Source: Paracoccaceae bacterium
GTDB taxonomy: Bacteria > Pseudomonadota > Alphaproteobacteria > Rhodobacterales > Rhodobacteraceae
Assembly: GCA_014762635.1 (NCBI GenBank)
Contig: JABURR010000040.1
Span: forward strand, 1-39,664
DNA length: 39,664 bases
Direction: 5' to 3'
Shown: positions 10,144-18,201 of the stretch, one piece after another
Layout: the number at the start of each line of letters is the position of its first letter
How positions within the stretch are numbered: position 1 is the stretch's first letter
Program-made: the position numbers and the translations under genes
The notes under the pieces: generated by a model
Database searches by the model: none
Told to the model about the DNA's origin: nothing
The model's input: the letters and a program-made list of their open reading frames with translations, nothing else

Positions 10144-10766
10144 GGCGTGGCCTCCAGCCGGGCGAACAGCCGCAGCGCGTGGGACGGGTCCTCTGCCGCA
10201 GGCGGCATCACCGGATCGTAGGCGGCGCGGATCACCTCGGCAATCTCGGGGCGCAGGACCAGCGTGCCGTTGGGCATCTTGGCTAGCGGCGAGCGGTCGG
10301 CGAAGGCGCGGTCGGACCACAGCAGCATCGCCTGCGCCGCCTGCGCCAGCGCCAGGCTTTCGGCGGGCATCTTGGAAAGCTCCGCATCCATGCGGATAAA
10401 CAGGAAACAGGCCCGGATCGCGCCCGTCTCATCAAACCGGAAGGCGCGGTACTGGTTCGCGCCCGCGGCCTGCAGCCGTTCGACCAGCGGCCCCAGGTCG
10501 GGGATCATCTTCTCGAGGTTCGGCACATCGGGCAGTTCCGCCCAGTCGCGGAAGAAAAATACCATGAGGTTCGCGCCAAGCTCGGGGTCGGTCTCGGCCA
10601 TCTGGTGACCGGCAATCGACACCACCGCCTCAAGCGCACCCTTCATGATGCTGAGGGTCTGATCCTCGACCCCGAAGACGATGGGCGCCAGCGGCCGGCC
10701 CCAGCGCGCGAAGCGATAGCTGCCGTCGGCCCCGGTGAACAGCTCCTGGATATCCTCGGGTGTCAC
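10140..10766 (-). CDS. Conserved-looking protein of unknown function between ruvB and ybgC
   Basis: The 208-residue product is soluble, with no signal peptide or membrane span. It begins with GTG at 10764-10766 behind an AAAGGGGCAGGA ribosome site and ends in a 4-bp overlap with ybgC. I recognise no domain. Visible features are a mixed alpha/beta N-terminus (SYRFARWGRPLAPIVFGVED), a hydrophobic segment LGANLMVFFFRDW, a stretch IRACFLFIRMDAELSKMP that could be a buried strand, and a C-terminal helix LALAQAAQAMLLWSDRAFA. Normal-looking composition, a good ribosome site and the ATGA coupling argue strongly that it is real. The context suggests a role tied to the Tol-Pal or Ruv genes, but that is inference. 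Confidence 0.85.
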   Translation of the reverse strand: MTPEDIQELFTGADGSYRFARWGRPLAPIVFGVEDQTLSIMKGALEAVVSIAGHQMAETDPELGANLMVFFFRDWAELPDVPNLEKMIPDLGPLVERLQAAGANQYRAFRFDETGAIRACFLFIRMDAELSKMPAESLALAQAAQAMLLWSDRAFADRSPLAKMPNGTLVLRPEIAEVIRAAYDPVMPPAAEDPSHALRLFARLEATP

Positions 10767-10834
10767 GTCCTGCCCCTTTCCTGCGTCGGGTCCGAGGCAT
10801 ACTGCCCCCGCCCCGCGCCCGCAACCGGGGGTTA

Positions 10835-11860
10835 CTAGCCGAAAAGATCGGTCGTTCCCGCCGGGCGCGGCGCGGCCAGCCCCAGATGCGCCCAGGCCTT
10901 GGCCGCCAGCATCCGCCCGCGCGGGGTGCGCTGAATCAAGCCTTGCTGCAGCAGGAAGGGTTCGATCACCTCTTCGATGGCATCGCGGCTTTCGCTCAAC
11001 GCGGCCGAGATCGTCTCGACGCCCACCGGCCCGCCGGCGTAATTCTCGGCGATCAGGCTCAGGTACCGGCGATCGGCGCCATCCAGTCCCAAATGATCGA
11101 CGCCCAGCCGGGTCAGGGCGCTGTCGGCAATCTCCTGCGTCAGGCGACCGTCGCCTTCGACCAGCGCGAAATCCACCACCCGGCGCAGAAGCCGCCCGGC
11201 GATGCGCGGCGTGCCACGGGCGCGGCGGGCGATCTCGATCAGCCCGCCCTCATCGGCGGAAATGCCCAGCAGCCGCGCGCCGCGCGCTACGATCTCGCGC
11301 AATTCGCCCTCGGTATAGAATTGCAGCCGCGTGGGGATGCCGAACCGGTCGCGAAGCGGCGTGGTCAGAAGGCCCAGCCGCGTCGTCGCGCCGACCAAGG
11401 TAAAGGGCTGCAACTCGATCCGCACGGTGCGCGCGGCGGGACCCTCGCCGATCACCAGGTCCAGTTCGAAATCCTCCAGCGCGGGGTAAAGCACCTCTTC
11501 CACCACCGGGTTCAGCCGGTGAATCTCGTCGATGAAGAGGACATCCCGCGCCTCAAGATTGGTCAGGATCGCCGCCAGATCGCCGGCCTTGGCCAGCACC
11601 GGACCGGATGTCATGCGGAACCCCACCCCCAGTTCCCGCGCCATGATCTGCGCCAGCGTGGTCTTGCCCAGCCCCGGAGGCCCGTGAAACAGCGTGTGGT
11701 CCATCGCCTCGCCCCGGCGACGGGCGCTTTCGATGAAAACCTTGAGGTTGGCGCGCGCCTCGGCCTGACCGATGAATTCGTCCAACAACTGCGGCCTGAG
11801 CGCGCGGTCGCCATCCTCGGCCAGCCGCTCGGGGCGCAACGTGGGATCCGGTTCGCTCAT
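10835..11860 (-). CDS. ruvB: Holliday junction branch-migration ATPase RuvB
   Basis: RuvB forms the hexameric AAA+ motors that drive branch migration on RuvA-bound Holliday junctions. The 341-residue protein has Walker A GPPGLGKT at 60-67, Walker B FIDEIH at 109-114, the sensor segment LVGATTRLG, and the [14 protein letters not shown] arginine region. A C-terminal winged helix contains [14 protein letters not shown]. Length and motifs are normal. It lies 3 nt after ruvA and 68 nt before the unknown 208-aa gene. Confidence 0.98.
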   Translation of the reverse strand: MSEPDPTLRPERLAEDGDRALRPQLLDEFIGQAEARANLKVFIESARRRGEAMDHTLFHGPPGLGKTTLAQIMARELGVGFRMTSGPVLAKAGDLAAILTNLEARDVLFIDEIHRLNPVVEEVLYPALEDFELDLVIGEGPAARTVRIELQPFTLVGATTRLGLLTTPLRDRFGIPTRLQFYTEGELREIVARGARLLGISADEGGLIEIARRARGTPRIAGRLLRRVVDFALVEGDGRLTQEIADSALTRLGVDHLGLDGADRRYLSLIAENYAGGPVGVETISAALSESRDAIEEVIEPFLLQQGLIQRTPRGRMLAAKAWAHLGLAAPRPAGTTDLFG

Positions 11861-11863
11861 GCG

Positions 11864-12541
11864 CTACCCTTTCGGTGCCAGCCGCTTCAGGGCCGCGCGG
11901 ATCAGGTCCGGGGTCCCGGCCTCGGGCATCTCACCCGCCGCCTCGGCCACGGCCGAGGCCGCCTCTCCCGGTGCGTAGCCCAGATTGGCCAGCGCCGAAA
12001 GCGCATCGGCCTGCGCGCGGGCAGAGCCGCTTGGCTTCGGCGCAGCCCGCGGGGCCGCGGGCGCGGAGGCAGGTTCCACCAGCGGCCCGGGTTCCGGCCC
12101 CTCGATCGCCTCGCCCAGGGTGCCGCCCAGCGCCATCACCGCGGGCGCCTTGTCCTTCAACTCGTTCGCCACCCGTTGCGCGATCTTCGGCCCCACCCCA
12201 GGCGCGGCCTTGATCGCGTTCCAATCGCCCAGCGCAATCGCCCGGCTGACACCTTCGGCCCCGAGCGTGCCGAGAATGGCCATCGAGGCCTTCGCCCCGA
12301 TCCCCTGCACGCTTGTCAGCAGGCGATGCCATTCCTTTTCCAGCAGCGTCGGAAAGCCGAAAAGCTGCATCAGGTCTTCACGCACCAGAAGCTCGGTATA
12401 AAGCGCAACAGCCTCTCCCGGCCCGGGTAGCGAGGCCAACGTCCGCTCCGAGACATGAACGATATAGCCCACACCGCCCACGTCGATCATCACGTGATCC
12501 GTGCCGCGATAGGCGATCCGTCCCGACAGCCGCCCGATCAT
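11864..12541 (-). CDS. ruvA: Holliday junction DNA-binding protein RuvA
   Basis: RuvA binds the four-way junction as a tetramer and loads RuvB. The ATG at 12539-12541 gives a 225-residue protein starting [13 protein letters not shown], the standard RuvA N-terminus; it overlaps the ruvC stop as ATGA. An OB-fold is at about 1-62. Helix-hairpin-helix motifs follow, with [18 protein letters not shown] and [16 protein letters not shown] Pro/Ala-rich linker spans about residues 145-180, and the RuvB-binding C-terminal domain contains [15 protein letters not shown]. The longer linker makes it somewhat larger than the roughly 200 residues usual in enterics. Confidence 0.97.
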   Translation of the reverse strand: MIGRLSGRIAYRGTDHVMIDVGGVGYIVHVSERTLASLPGPGEAVALYTELLVREDLMQLFGFPTLLEKEWHRLLTSVQGIGAKASMAILGTLGAEGVSRAIALGDWNAIKAAPGVGPKIAQRVANELKDKAPAVMALGGTLGEAIEGPEPGPLVEPASAPAAPRAAPKPSGSARAQADALSALANLGYAPGEAASAVAEAAGEMPEAGTPDLIRAALKRLAPKG

Positions 12542-13044
12542 GCGCCCGCCCTCCCCAGCGCGGCGGCCAACCGGCCCGCCGATTGCGCGTGATGGGCGTG
12601 GCAAAGCGCGATCGCCAGCGCATCCGCCGCATCCGGCCCGGCAAGTACCACACCGGGCAGTTGCATCCGCACCATGTGGGCGATCTGGGTCTTGTCCGCA
12701 TGGCCCACGCCCACCACGGCCTTCTTGATCGCGTTGGGCGCGTATTCCCCGATGGGAATTCCGGCCTGCGCCGGCACCAGCATCGCGATCCCCCGCGCCT
12801 GGCCAAGCTTCAGTGTCGCCGCCCCGTCCTTGTTCACGAAGGTCTGCTCCACCGCCGCCGTGTCCGGCGCATGTTGCTCCACGATAATGGTGAGTTGCCG
12901 ATGCAGAGAGAGAAGCCGATCCGCCAATTCCCCGCCCACGGTCTTGCAGATGCCATTGGCCACATGGCGCAGACGGGGCCCGTCCACGTCGATGACGCCC
13001 CATCCAAGGGCCCGAAGCCCGGGGTCGATCCCCAATACACGCAT
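12538..13044 (-). CDS. ruvC: Holliday junction resolvase RuvC
   Basis: RuvC is the endonuclease that cuts Holliday junctions within the RuvABC complex. The ATG at 13042-13044 gives 168 residues starting [17 protein letters not shown], with the first catalytic Asp at position 7. The conserved [10 protein letters not shown] supplies a catalytic Glu, and the C-terminal [14 protein letters not shown] region supplies the final acidic residues. In-frame codons upstream of this ATG do not resemble RuvC and are rejected. It is the first gene of the minus-strand run; the 206-bp gap to the divergent DUF1127 gene must hold its promoter, which I could not place confidently. Confidence 0.97.
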   Translation of the reverse strand: MRVLGIDPGLRALGWGVIDVDGPRLRHVANGICKTVGGELADRLLSLHRQLTIIVEQHAPDTAAVEQTFVNKDGAATLKLGQARGIAMLVPAQAGIPIGEYAPNAIKKAVVGVGHADKTQIAHMVRMQLPGVVLAGPDAADALAIALCHAHHAQSAGRLAAALGRAGA

Positions 13045-13168
13045 GTTGTTACTCTGCTCGTGCCTTTTTTCCCGACTAGCACGAAACGCGAACATCCGCC
13101 AGTGTCTTGACCCGACCTGCGCGCAAAGCCACGGCGAAAACCGCATCCCGGACCTTCCGAAATCGCAA

Positions 13169-13197
13169 TTGTGACTCACCAGTCAACAACCTACATC
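13169..13197 (+). promoter_or_regulatory. Candidate promoter for the DUF1127 gene
   Basis: TTGTGA (13169-13174) and TACATC (13192-13197) are separated by exactly 17 nt, 53 nt before the DUF1127 ATG. The -35 is part of the 11-mer TCGCAATTGTG (13163-13173), which recurs at 13919-13929 near the next small gene. The spacer holds a short palindrome, GACT-CACC-AGTC. The match to sigma-70 consensus is only moderate. Confidence 0.35.
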
Positions 13198-13250
13198 CGG
13201 CTGGTTCGACGAGGCCCATGACGGGCCTGCACATATCAAAGGCCCATAAC

Positions 13251-13442
13251 ATGACCACCCAAGTTCAAAACCGCCCTGCGGCGTCTTTCCTCGCGACCGT
13301 CTTCTCGGCTCCGATGGCGCTCGTGGCAGCCATTGCCCGCTGGAACCTGACTCGCCAGACCCGCAATGCCCTCTCGCGCCTCACCGACCGTGAGCTGCTG
13401 GATATCGGCCTGCGCCGCGAAGAGATCGACCTGATCCAATAA
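13251..13442 (+). CDS. DUF1127 small protein
   Basis: This 63-residue protein ends with the DUF1127 signature: an amphipathic ARWNLTRQTRNALSRL helix followed by TDRELLDIGLRREEID. The domain is abundant in alphaproteobacteria as short, often highly expressed regulatory or RNA-linked proteins. Members studied in Agrobacterium and Rhodobacter affect phosphate, carbon or RNA metabolism; the role of this one is unknown. I chose the ATG at 13251 (AAAGG upstream) over an ATG 48 codons earlier because the extra residues are low-complexity and start before the candidate promoter. The N-terminal half (FLATVFSAPMALVAAIA) is mildly hydrophobic. A strong terminator follows 19 nt after the stop. Confidence 0.88.
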   Translation: MTTQVQNRPAASFLATVFSAPMALVAAIARWNLTRQTRNALSRLTDRELLDIGLRREEIDLIQ

Positions 13443-13461
13443 GCTGATCGCAAAAGAAAGA

Positions 13462-13480
13462 GGCCGCGCATTGCGCGGCC
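13462..13480. terminator. Bidirectional terminator between convergent small genes
   Basis: An 8-bp stem, GGCCGCGC (13462-13469) with GCGCGGCC (13473-13480), closes on a 3-nt loop. The plus strand continues CTTCCTG. The minus strand continues CTCTTTCTTTT, a good U-rich tail. It lies 19 nt after the DUF1127 stop and 28 nt from the stop of the opposing 115-aa gene, so it can serve both. The stem is the same as that of the ftsH terminator (1290-1310). Confidence 0.75.
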
Positions 13481-13508
13481 CTTCCTGTAGCTACTGCCAG
13501 AGAGAAAC

Positions 13509-13856
13509 TTATTTCATGGCCCGACGCACGTTCTCGGCCATCCACACGGTCAGCGGATCCGCCTTCAGAGCAAAGCTGCCAATCTGCTCTACCGGGGTGC
13601 CCGACCGAAGTTGATCCACGCGCTGCTGGTAGGCGTCCGCGCCGAAAAAGGCGAAGAGCCCCACCTTGAACGCCATCAGAAACGCCAGGATCACGAAAAC
13701 ACTGCGATAGGGAAGCGTCAGCCCCTGGATGCGGGGGCGCGCGACGATCAGCCCGTCTTCGTTCAGCGCAACCTCATAGCCGCGGGCGAGCTTCCGGTGA
13801 TTCCGGTCGATCTTCTGCAGGCGGCTTGCGAATTCCATTTGTTGTGCGTCAGGCAT
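13509..13856 (-). CDS. Small single-span membrane protein of unknown function
   Basis: The 115-residue product has a charged cytoplasmic-looking N-terminus (residues 1-47, FASRLQKIDRNHRKLARG) with a short beta-rich segment, EVALNEDGLIVARPR. One membrane span follows, near residues 52-72 (SVFVILAFLMAFKVGLFAFF), then a roughly 40-residue tail, YQQRVDQLRSGTPVEQIG, probably periplasmic. I recognise no named domain. The ATG at 13854-13856 has a candidate promoter just upstream and a good terminator downstream, supporting a real, separately transcribed gene. Function is unknown. Confidence 0.8.
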   Translation of the reverse strand: MPDAQQMEFASRLQKIDRNHRKLARGYEVALNEDGLIVARPRIQGLTLPYRSVFVILAFLMAFKVGLFAFFGADAYQQRVDQLRSGTPVEQIGSFALKADPLTVWMAENVRRAMK

Positions 13857-13871
13857 GGCAGCGTCCCATTA

Positions 13872-13901
13872 TTTTTAGTCTCGATCATCCCCGCAGACCA
13901 A
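13872..13901 (-). promoter_or_regulatory. Candidate promoter of the 115-aa membrane protein gene
   Basis: On the minus strand TTGGTC (13901-13896) and TAAAAA (13877-13872) are 18 nt apart, 15 nt before the ATG. The short leader makes the -10 position questionable. The -35 is inside one arm of an 8-bp inverted repeat described separately. Confidence 0.28.
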
Positions 13902-13956
13902 TCTCATTCCCAATTGTGTCGCAATTGTGGCAATTGCGGCAAGATCGGGATTGGTC
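13896..13956. repeat. Inverted repeat enclosing three CAATTG copies
   Basis: GACCAATC (13896-13903) and GATTGGTC (13949-13956) are perfect 8-bp inverted arms. Between them CAATTG occurs at 13911-13916, 13922-13927 and 13931-13936, the copies starting 11 and 9 nt apart. The region lies between prmA and the 115-aa gene and has the look of a multi-site operator, though no regulator can be named. Confidence 0.5.
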
Positions 13957-13964
13957 GGCAATTT

Positions 13965-14846
13965 TTAACCACTTTCCGGGCGGCGTTGCAGCACAAGCGT
14001 GGTCCATTCCCCGATTTCCTCGCGTGAGACCGGCGCAAATCCGCGCATTGTATATGCGTCGGAAACTTCGTCCGCCTGGGTGTTCAGAATCCCTGACAGA
14101 ATCACCCACCCGCCGGGCTTCACCGAATCAGCCATGTCCCCGACCAGGTCCAGCAGCGGCCCCTTCAGGATATTGGCGAACACCAGTTCGAACGGCGCCG
14201 CCGCGCGCAGATCGGGATGATCAAACCCCGCTGCCTCCAGGCAGGTGACCCGACCGGCCAGCCCGTTCACCGCCAGGTTGGCCTCGGCCACCTCCACCGC
14301 CACGGCATCCAGGTCCGAGGCATAGATCTCCGCTTCCAGTTCCTTCGCGGCCCCCATGGCCAGCACCGCCGTGCCGCAACCGATGTCAGCCACGCTTTGC
14401 GGCCGCGCGCCCTCGTTCAGCAACCGGTCCAGCGCCCGCAGACAGCCTTGCGTCGTCGCATGGTGCCCGGTGCCGAAGGCCATCGCCGCCTCGATCAACA
14501 GCGGCACCGATCCCTCTGGCACCTTGTCCGCGTCATGGCCGCCATAGACAAAGAACCGCCCGGCCGTCACCGGCACCAGTTCCCGGCGCACCTTGGCGAC
14601 CCAGTCGGTCTCGGGCAGTTCGGAAATGATGAAAGGCTTCGCCCCGAAGGCCATGGCCAGCACCGCAAGGTCGGTCTCATCCGGCGCCTCGGTGAAATAG
14701 CCGCCCACCTCCCAGGTGCCCGTGCCATCCTCCACCTCGATCACCGCCACGCCCTGCGGCTCGGGATCGAGCCGCTCCATCGCCTCGCCCAACGCCCCGG
14801 CCGGTGCGCGGCCTGCAAGAGTGGTCAGTGCGGTAAATGTCGGCAT
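13965..14846 (-). CDS. prmA: Ribosomal protein L11 methyltransferase PrmA
   Basis: PrmA is a SAM-dependent enzyme that trimethylates ribosomal protein L11. The ATG at 14844-14846 (MPTFTALTTLAG) is preferred over one 18 codons upstream because the added residues lie in Arg/Pro-rich sequence with no family likeness. The 293-residue product has an N-terminal substrate-binding domain, then AMAFGTGHHATTQGCLRAL, the SAM-binding VADIGCGTAVLAMGA and the family's NILKGPLLDL motif near the C-terminal third. It is apparently monocistronic, and nothing nearby suggests a special role. Confidence 0.92.
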   Translation of the reverse strand: MPTFTALTTLAGRAPAGALGEAMERLDPEPQGVAVIEVEDGTGTWEVGGYFTEAPDETDLAVLAMAFGAKPFIISELPETDWVAKVRRELVPVTAGRFFVYGGHDADKVPEGSVPLLIEAAMAFGTGHHATTQGCLRALDRLLNEGARPQSVADIGCGTAVLAMGAAKELEAEIYASDLDAVAVEVAEANLAVNGLAGRVTCLEAAGFDHPDLRAAAPFELVFANILKGPLLDLVGDMADSVKPGGWVILSGILNTQADEVSDAYTMRGFAPVSREEIGEWTTLVLQRRPESG

Positions 14847-14920
14847 CGCGCCCTCCGGTTCCGGTCGCGCCCGCTTAGGCAGCGCGGCCAGCCCCGTCAA
14901 GCCGGGGCTTCTTCTGTTGG

Positions 14921-14976
14921 CAAATATCCTCGGGGGGAGAGGCCCCGCCGGGGCCTCGGGGGGCAGACAGCCCCCC
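14921..14976. repeat. GC-rich REP-like intergenic palindrome
   Basis: Starting at CAAATATCCTCGGGG, the segment holds two back-to-back palindromes. GAGGCCCC/GGGGCCTC (14939-14957) has a 3-nt loop, and GGGGGGC/GCCCCCC (14958-14976) has a 5-nt loop. A third stem, AGCCCCG/CGGGGCT, lies at 14890-14909. Similar CAAATAT-plus-GC-palindrome units are, from memory, scattered between genes in Rhodobacterales genomes. It lies just downstream of msrA and may also stop its transcript, although no U-tract follows. Only one copy is in the window. Confidence 0.5.
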
Positions 14977-14987
14977 TTGCACCAGGA

Positions 14988-15638
14988 TCAGACCGACAAA
15001 CCGATCGGGCAACTCACCCCGGTGCCACCGATCCCGCAATAACCGTCTGGGTTCTTGGCCAGGTACTGCTGGTGATAATCCTCGGCGTGATAGAACGCAG
15101 ACGCGTCCAGGATCTCGGTGGTCACCACGCCGTATCCCGCCTCGCGCAGCTTGGGCGCATAGTCCGCCCGGCTCGCCTCTGCGGCGTCGCGCTGGGCTTC
15201 GGTCCGCCAATAGATGCCGGATCGATACTGCGTGCCCATGTCATTGCCCTGGCGCATGCCTTGCGTCGGGTCGTGGTTCTCCCAGAACACTTTCAGCAGC
15301 GCCTCGAACGAGATCTTGGCCGGGTCGTAGATCACCCGCACCACCTCGTTATGGCCGGTCTGACCGGTACAGACCTCCTGGTAGGTCGGGTTCGGCGTGA
15401 ACCCGCCCGCATAGCCCACCTGGGTCAGCCAGATGCCGTCGAGCTGCCAGAAGATCCGCTCCACCCCCCAGAAACAGCCCATCCCGAGGATGACCTCTTC
15501 CATCCCCTCGGGCGCGTCGGCGCCCAGCGGGCGGCCGTTCACGAAATGGGTCTCGGCGGTGGGGATCGGATCGGCCCGGCCCGGAAGGGCTGCGGCGGGC
15601 TCGACCATCATCATCTTCTTGCGCTGGAGCTGGAACAT
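14988..15638 (-). CDS. msrA: Peptide methionine (S)-S-oxide reductase MsrA
   Basis: MsrA reduces the S-form of methionine sulfoxide in proteins. The 216-residue protein has the signature [13 protein letters not shown] with catalytic Cys55, followed by [28 protein letters not shown] and [11 protein letters not shown]. Near the C-terminus are [11 protein letters not shown] and two cysteines, [11 protein letters not shown], available for the resolving disulfide relay. The N-terminal 40 or so residues, including [10 protein letters not shown], are usual for the longer MsrA type. It lies 52 nt after the MFS gene and may share its transcript. Confidence 0.96.
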   Translation of the reverse strand: MFQLQRKKMMMVEPAAALPGRADPIPTAETHFVNGRPLGADAPEGMEEVILGMGCFWGVERIFWQLDGIWLTQVGYAGGFTPNPTYQEVCTGQTGHNEVVRVIYDPAKISFEALLKVFWENHDPTQGMRQGNDMGTQYRSGIYWRTEAQRDAAEASRADYAPKLREAGYGVVTTEILDASAFYHAEDYHQQYLAKNPDGYCGIGGTGVSCPIGLSV

Positions 15639-15690
15639 GTGCGCCTCCTCATCAGGTTGCGACAGATATAGCCGCGCACCCAGTTAAATT

Positions 15691-16920
15691 CTACTCGGCC
15701 GGGGTCGGCAACAGGCCCGCAAACACGGTCTCGTGACCCGGCTCGGGGTGGCGCGGGATCATCAGCGCCAGCGCCAGCGAGACGCAGGCCATCCCCGCTG
15801 CCAGCACGAAGACCGACGCGGGCGAAGTGATCCACAGGTAGCCCAGCAGCGCCGGCAGGAACACCGCCGCGATATGGTTTATGGTGAAGGCCACCGCTGC
15901 TGTGGGGGCGATGTCGCCCGGATCGGCTATCTTCTGGAAATAGGTCTTCAGCGCGAAGGCCAGCGCAAAGAACAGGTGGTCCAGCACATAGAGCGCGGCC
16001 GCCAGTACAACGCCCCAGCCGAAGAAATAGATCCCGCCATAGGCCAGGAAGACGCAGATCAGCCCGACATATTCGAAGGCCAGCGCGCGGCGCTCGCCCC
16101 AGCGCGCCACCGCGCGGCCCATGATCGGGGCGAAGATCATGTTGGCGAGGAAGTTGATCAGGAACAGCGCCGTGACCTCGTGCACCTCGAAGCCGAAACG
16201 CTCCACCATCATGAAGGCGGCGAAGACCATGAAGATCTGCCGACGCGCGCCCGACATGAACTGCAGCGCGTAATAGAGCCAGTAGCGCCGCCTCAGCACC
16301 ATGCGCTTGAGCTGCGGGTTCGGCGCCTCGAACTGCGGATAGGCCAGGAAACAGAAGACCGCGATCGCCGCCGTGATCCCGCCCGAGGTGAGGTAGACGA
16401 AGCTGTAACTCAGGTCGAAGGCCTTCCACGTCACCACAAGCAGCCCGTAGGACAGCAGCGACGCCCCCGAGCCCACCGCCACGATCCAGCCGAGCGTCTG
16501 CGGCGCCTTCTTCTTGTCGATCCACTGAAGCTGCAGCGACTGGTTCACCGTCTCGTAATAATGGAAGCCCACCGAGGCGACCATCGTCACCGCCAGCAAC
16601 CCGCCGAAGCTGGGAAACCACGCGGTGACCGCCGAGGCGGCGCCAAGGGTGAAAAGCGACAGCACGCCCAGGACCTGTTCGCGCATGAAGATGATGATCG
16701 CGATCACCCCGATGGCCAGGAAGCCCGGGATCTCGCGCACCGTGTGCAGCCAGCCGATTTCCACCCCGGTGAAGCCCGCAGCCTCGATCACGAAGTTGTT
16801 CAACAGCGCCGACCAGGTGGCAAATGCGATGGGCATGGCGAAGGCCATGAGAAACAGGAGCGCCTCGGGCCGCCGCCAGCGCGGCAACGCGTGCGCATCG
16901 GAAAGCCGCACAATCTGCAT
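15691..16920 (-). CDS. MFS transporter, substrate unknown
   Basis: The product is a 409-residue integral membrane protein with about twelve hydrophobic segments in two halves, and charged loops (KKKAPQTLGW, VLRRRYWLYYALQFMSG). This fits the major facilitator superfamily. Nothing in it points to a substrate. I prefer the ATG at 16918-16920 (MQIVRLSDAHALPRW). The frame is open to 17034, but the longer starts would place an inverted repeat and an FNR-like box inside the coding sequence and lack ribosome sites. The chosen ATG also has only a weak one, so the start is uncertain. It diverges from the YeeE/YedE transporter gene and precedes msrA. Confidence 0.85.
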   Translation of the reverse strand: MQIVRLSDAHALPRWRRPEALLFLMAFAMPIAFATWSALLNNFVIEAAGFTGVEIGWLHTVREIPGFLAIGVIAIIIFMREQVLGVLSLFTLGAASAVTAWFPSFGGLLAVTMVASVGFHYYETVNQSLQLQWIDKKKAPQTLGWIVAVGSGASLLSYGLLVVTWKAFDLSYSFVYLTSGGITAAIAVFCFLAYPQFEAPNPQLKRMVLRRRYWLYYALQFMSGARRQIFMVFAAFMMVERFGFEVHEVTALFLINFLANMIFAPIMGRAVARWGERRALAFEYVGLICVFLAYGGIYFFGWGVVLAAALYVLDHLFFALAFALKTYFQKIADPGDIAPTAAVAFTINHIAAVFLPALLGYLWITSPASVFVLAAGMACVSLALALMIPRHPEPGHETVFAGLLPTPAE

Positions 16921-16961
16921 GGCATTCGCATAGGCCCAACCACGTGCCTTGGCGAGAGGAA

Positions 16962-16987
16962 AACACATTTTCAAAACCGAATGTGTT
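16962..16987. repeat. Perfect 8-bp inverted repeat in a divergent promoter region
   Basis: AACACATT (16962-16969) and AATGTGTT (16980-16987) flank a 10-nt AT-rich spacer. The element abuts the FNR-like box at 16988-17001 and lies 41 nt upstream of the chosen MFS start. It could be a regulator site for either divergent gene. Confidence 0.5.
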
Positions 16988-17001
16988 CTGATCCAGATCA
17001 A
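16988..17001. promoter_or_regulatory. FnrL-type box, one mismatch
   Basis: CTGATCCAGATCAA differs from the FNR/FnrL consensus TTGAT-N4-ATCAA only at the first base. Its centre is about 60 nt upstream of the YeeE/YedE start codon. With activation from position -41.5, transcription would start near 17036, leaving a leader of about 19 nt that contains the CAGGAG ribosome site. Oxygen-responsive control is inferred from sequence only. Confidence 0.5.
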
Positions 17002-17054
17002 GGCAGATCGACCGCCGACATGTCCAAAGGCCAATGACAGTACAGGAGCCTATC

Positions 17055-18116
17055 ATGGATATCGTCACAGTGGTGGAACGCATCGGAGAGGGTCCGGCCG
17101 TCGCGCTGGCCGGGCTCGTGACCGGCATCGTCTTCGGCGTCGCGGCGCAGCGATCCTCGTTCTGCCTGCGGGCGGCCACGGTCGAATTCGCGCGCGGGAA
17201 ACTGGGGCCGCGCATGGCGGTCTGGCTGCTGACCTTCTCGACCGCGGTCGTCTGGGTTCAGGCCGCGGCGCTTTTGGGGTTCCTGCGGCCCGAGGACGCG
17301 CGGATCATGGCCGTGCCCGGCTCGTGGTCCGGCGCGATCCTCGGCGGCCTGATGTTCGGCGCGGGCATGGTGATGGCGCGCGGATGTTCGGGGCGGCTGC
17401 TGGTGATGGCCGCGACCGGCAACCTGCGCTCGGTCGTCTCGGGGCTGATCTTCGCGGTGGTCGCGCAGATGAGCCTCGGCGGTTGGCTGGCGCCGCTGCG
17501 CAACTGGCTGGCCGCGCTCTGGATCACCGAGGGCGGGCACAACATGAATCTCCTCGCCGCGCTGGGTCTGCCGCATTGGGGCGGGCTTGCCCTTGGGGCT
17601 GTCCTTGCGGTCGTCGCCATCTGGCTGGCCCGGCGCAACAAGATCGGCCTGACCCGCCTCGTCTTTGCCTCGGGCGTGGGTTTCGCGGTCGCGCTCGGCT
17701 GGGGACTGACCTACATGCTGTCGCAGATCAGCTTCGATCCGCTCCAGATCGAGAGCATCACCTTCACCGGCCCCTCGGCCCGGATGCTGATGTTCTTCCT
17801 CGAAAGCCCCGCCGTGATCGAGTTCGACACCGGCCTGGTTCCCGGCGTGGTCGTCGGCGCCTTCGCTGCCGCCGCCCTGGCGGGTGACGTGCGGTTGCAG
17901 GGCTTCGACGGTCCCGGCGGCATGCAGCGCGCCATGATCGGCGCCGCGATGATGGGCTTTGGCGGCATGCTGGCGGGCGGCTGCGCCATCGGCGCGGGGG
18001 TCACCGGCGGGTCGATCTTTGCCGGCACGGCCTGGCTGGCGCTGACGTGCATGTGGGTGGGCGCGGTAGCGACGGATTTCATTGGGACCCGAACCCGACT
18101 GATGGCGTTCGCCTGA
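17055..18116 (+). CDS. YeeE/YedE family (TsuA-type) sulfur-compound transporter
   Basis: This 353-residue polytopic inner-membrane protein belongs to the family whose characterised member TsuA imports thiosulfate. The duplicated core is visible. The first half has RSSFCLRAA and, further on, GAGMVMARGCSGRLLVMAATGNLRS; the second half has the matching FGGMLAGGCAIGAGVTGGSIF. The conserved cysteines of the two GC motifs are those used for substrate relay in TsuA. ATG at 17055 is set by CAGGAG eight bases upstream; an in-frame ATG seven codons earlier would include that ribosome site in the coding sequence. It is transcribed away from the MFS gene across an FNR-like box. Thiosulfate is a plausible cargo, but related proteins carry other sulfur or selenium species. 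Confidence 0.88.
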   Translation: MDIVTVVERIGEGPAVALAGLVTGIVFGVAAQRSSFCLRAATVEFARGKLGPRMAVWLLTFSTAVVWVQAAALLGFLRPEDARIMAVPGSWSGAILGGLMFGAGMVMARGCSGRLLVMAATGNLRSVVSGLIFAVVAQMSLGGWLAPLRNWLAALWITEGGHNMNLLAALGLPHWGGLALGAVLAVVAIWLARRNKIGLTRLVFASGVGFAVALGWGLTYMLSQISFDPLQIESITFTGPSARMLMFFLESPAVIEFDTGLVPGVVVGAFAAAALAGDVRLQGFDGPGGMQRAMIGAAMMGFGGMLAGGCAIGAGVTGGSIFAGTAWLALTCMWVGAVATDFIGTRTRLMAFA

Positions 18117-18201
18117 CCAACCGTGCCGCCCTCGCCAAGGCGCTTTGCTTGGCGGGAAGCGCGGAGTAGGCTGCGCCGTTCCCAACAGCACGAGGTGCCC
18201 C

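Noticed and set aside
15611-17215. 534-codon minus-strand frame overlapping the MFS gene and msrA start
   Set aside because: It is a different frame of the MFS coding strand, Arg/Gly-rich without membrane spans. The 409-residue MFS frame is the real one.
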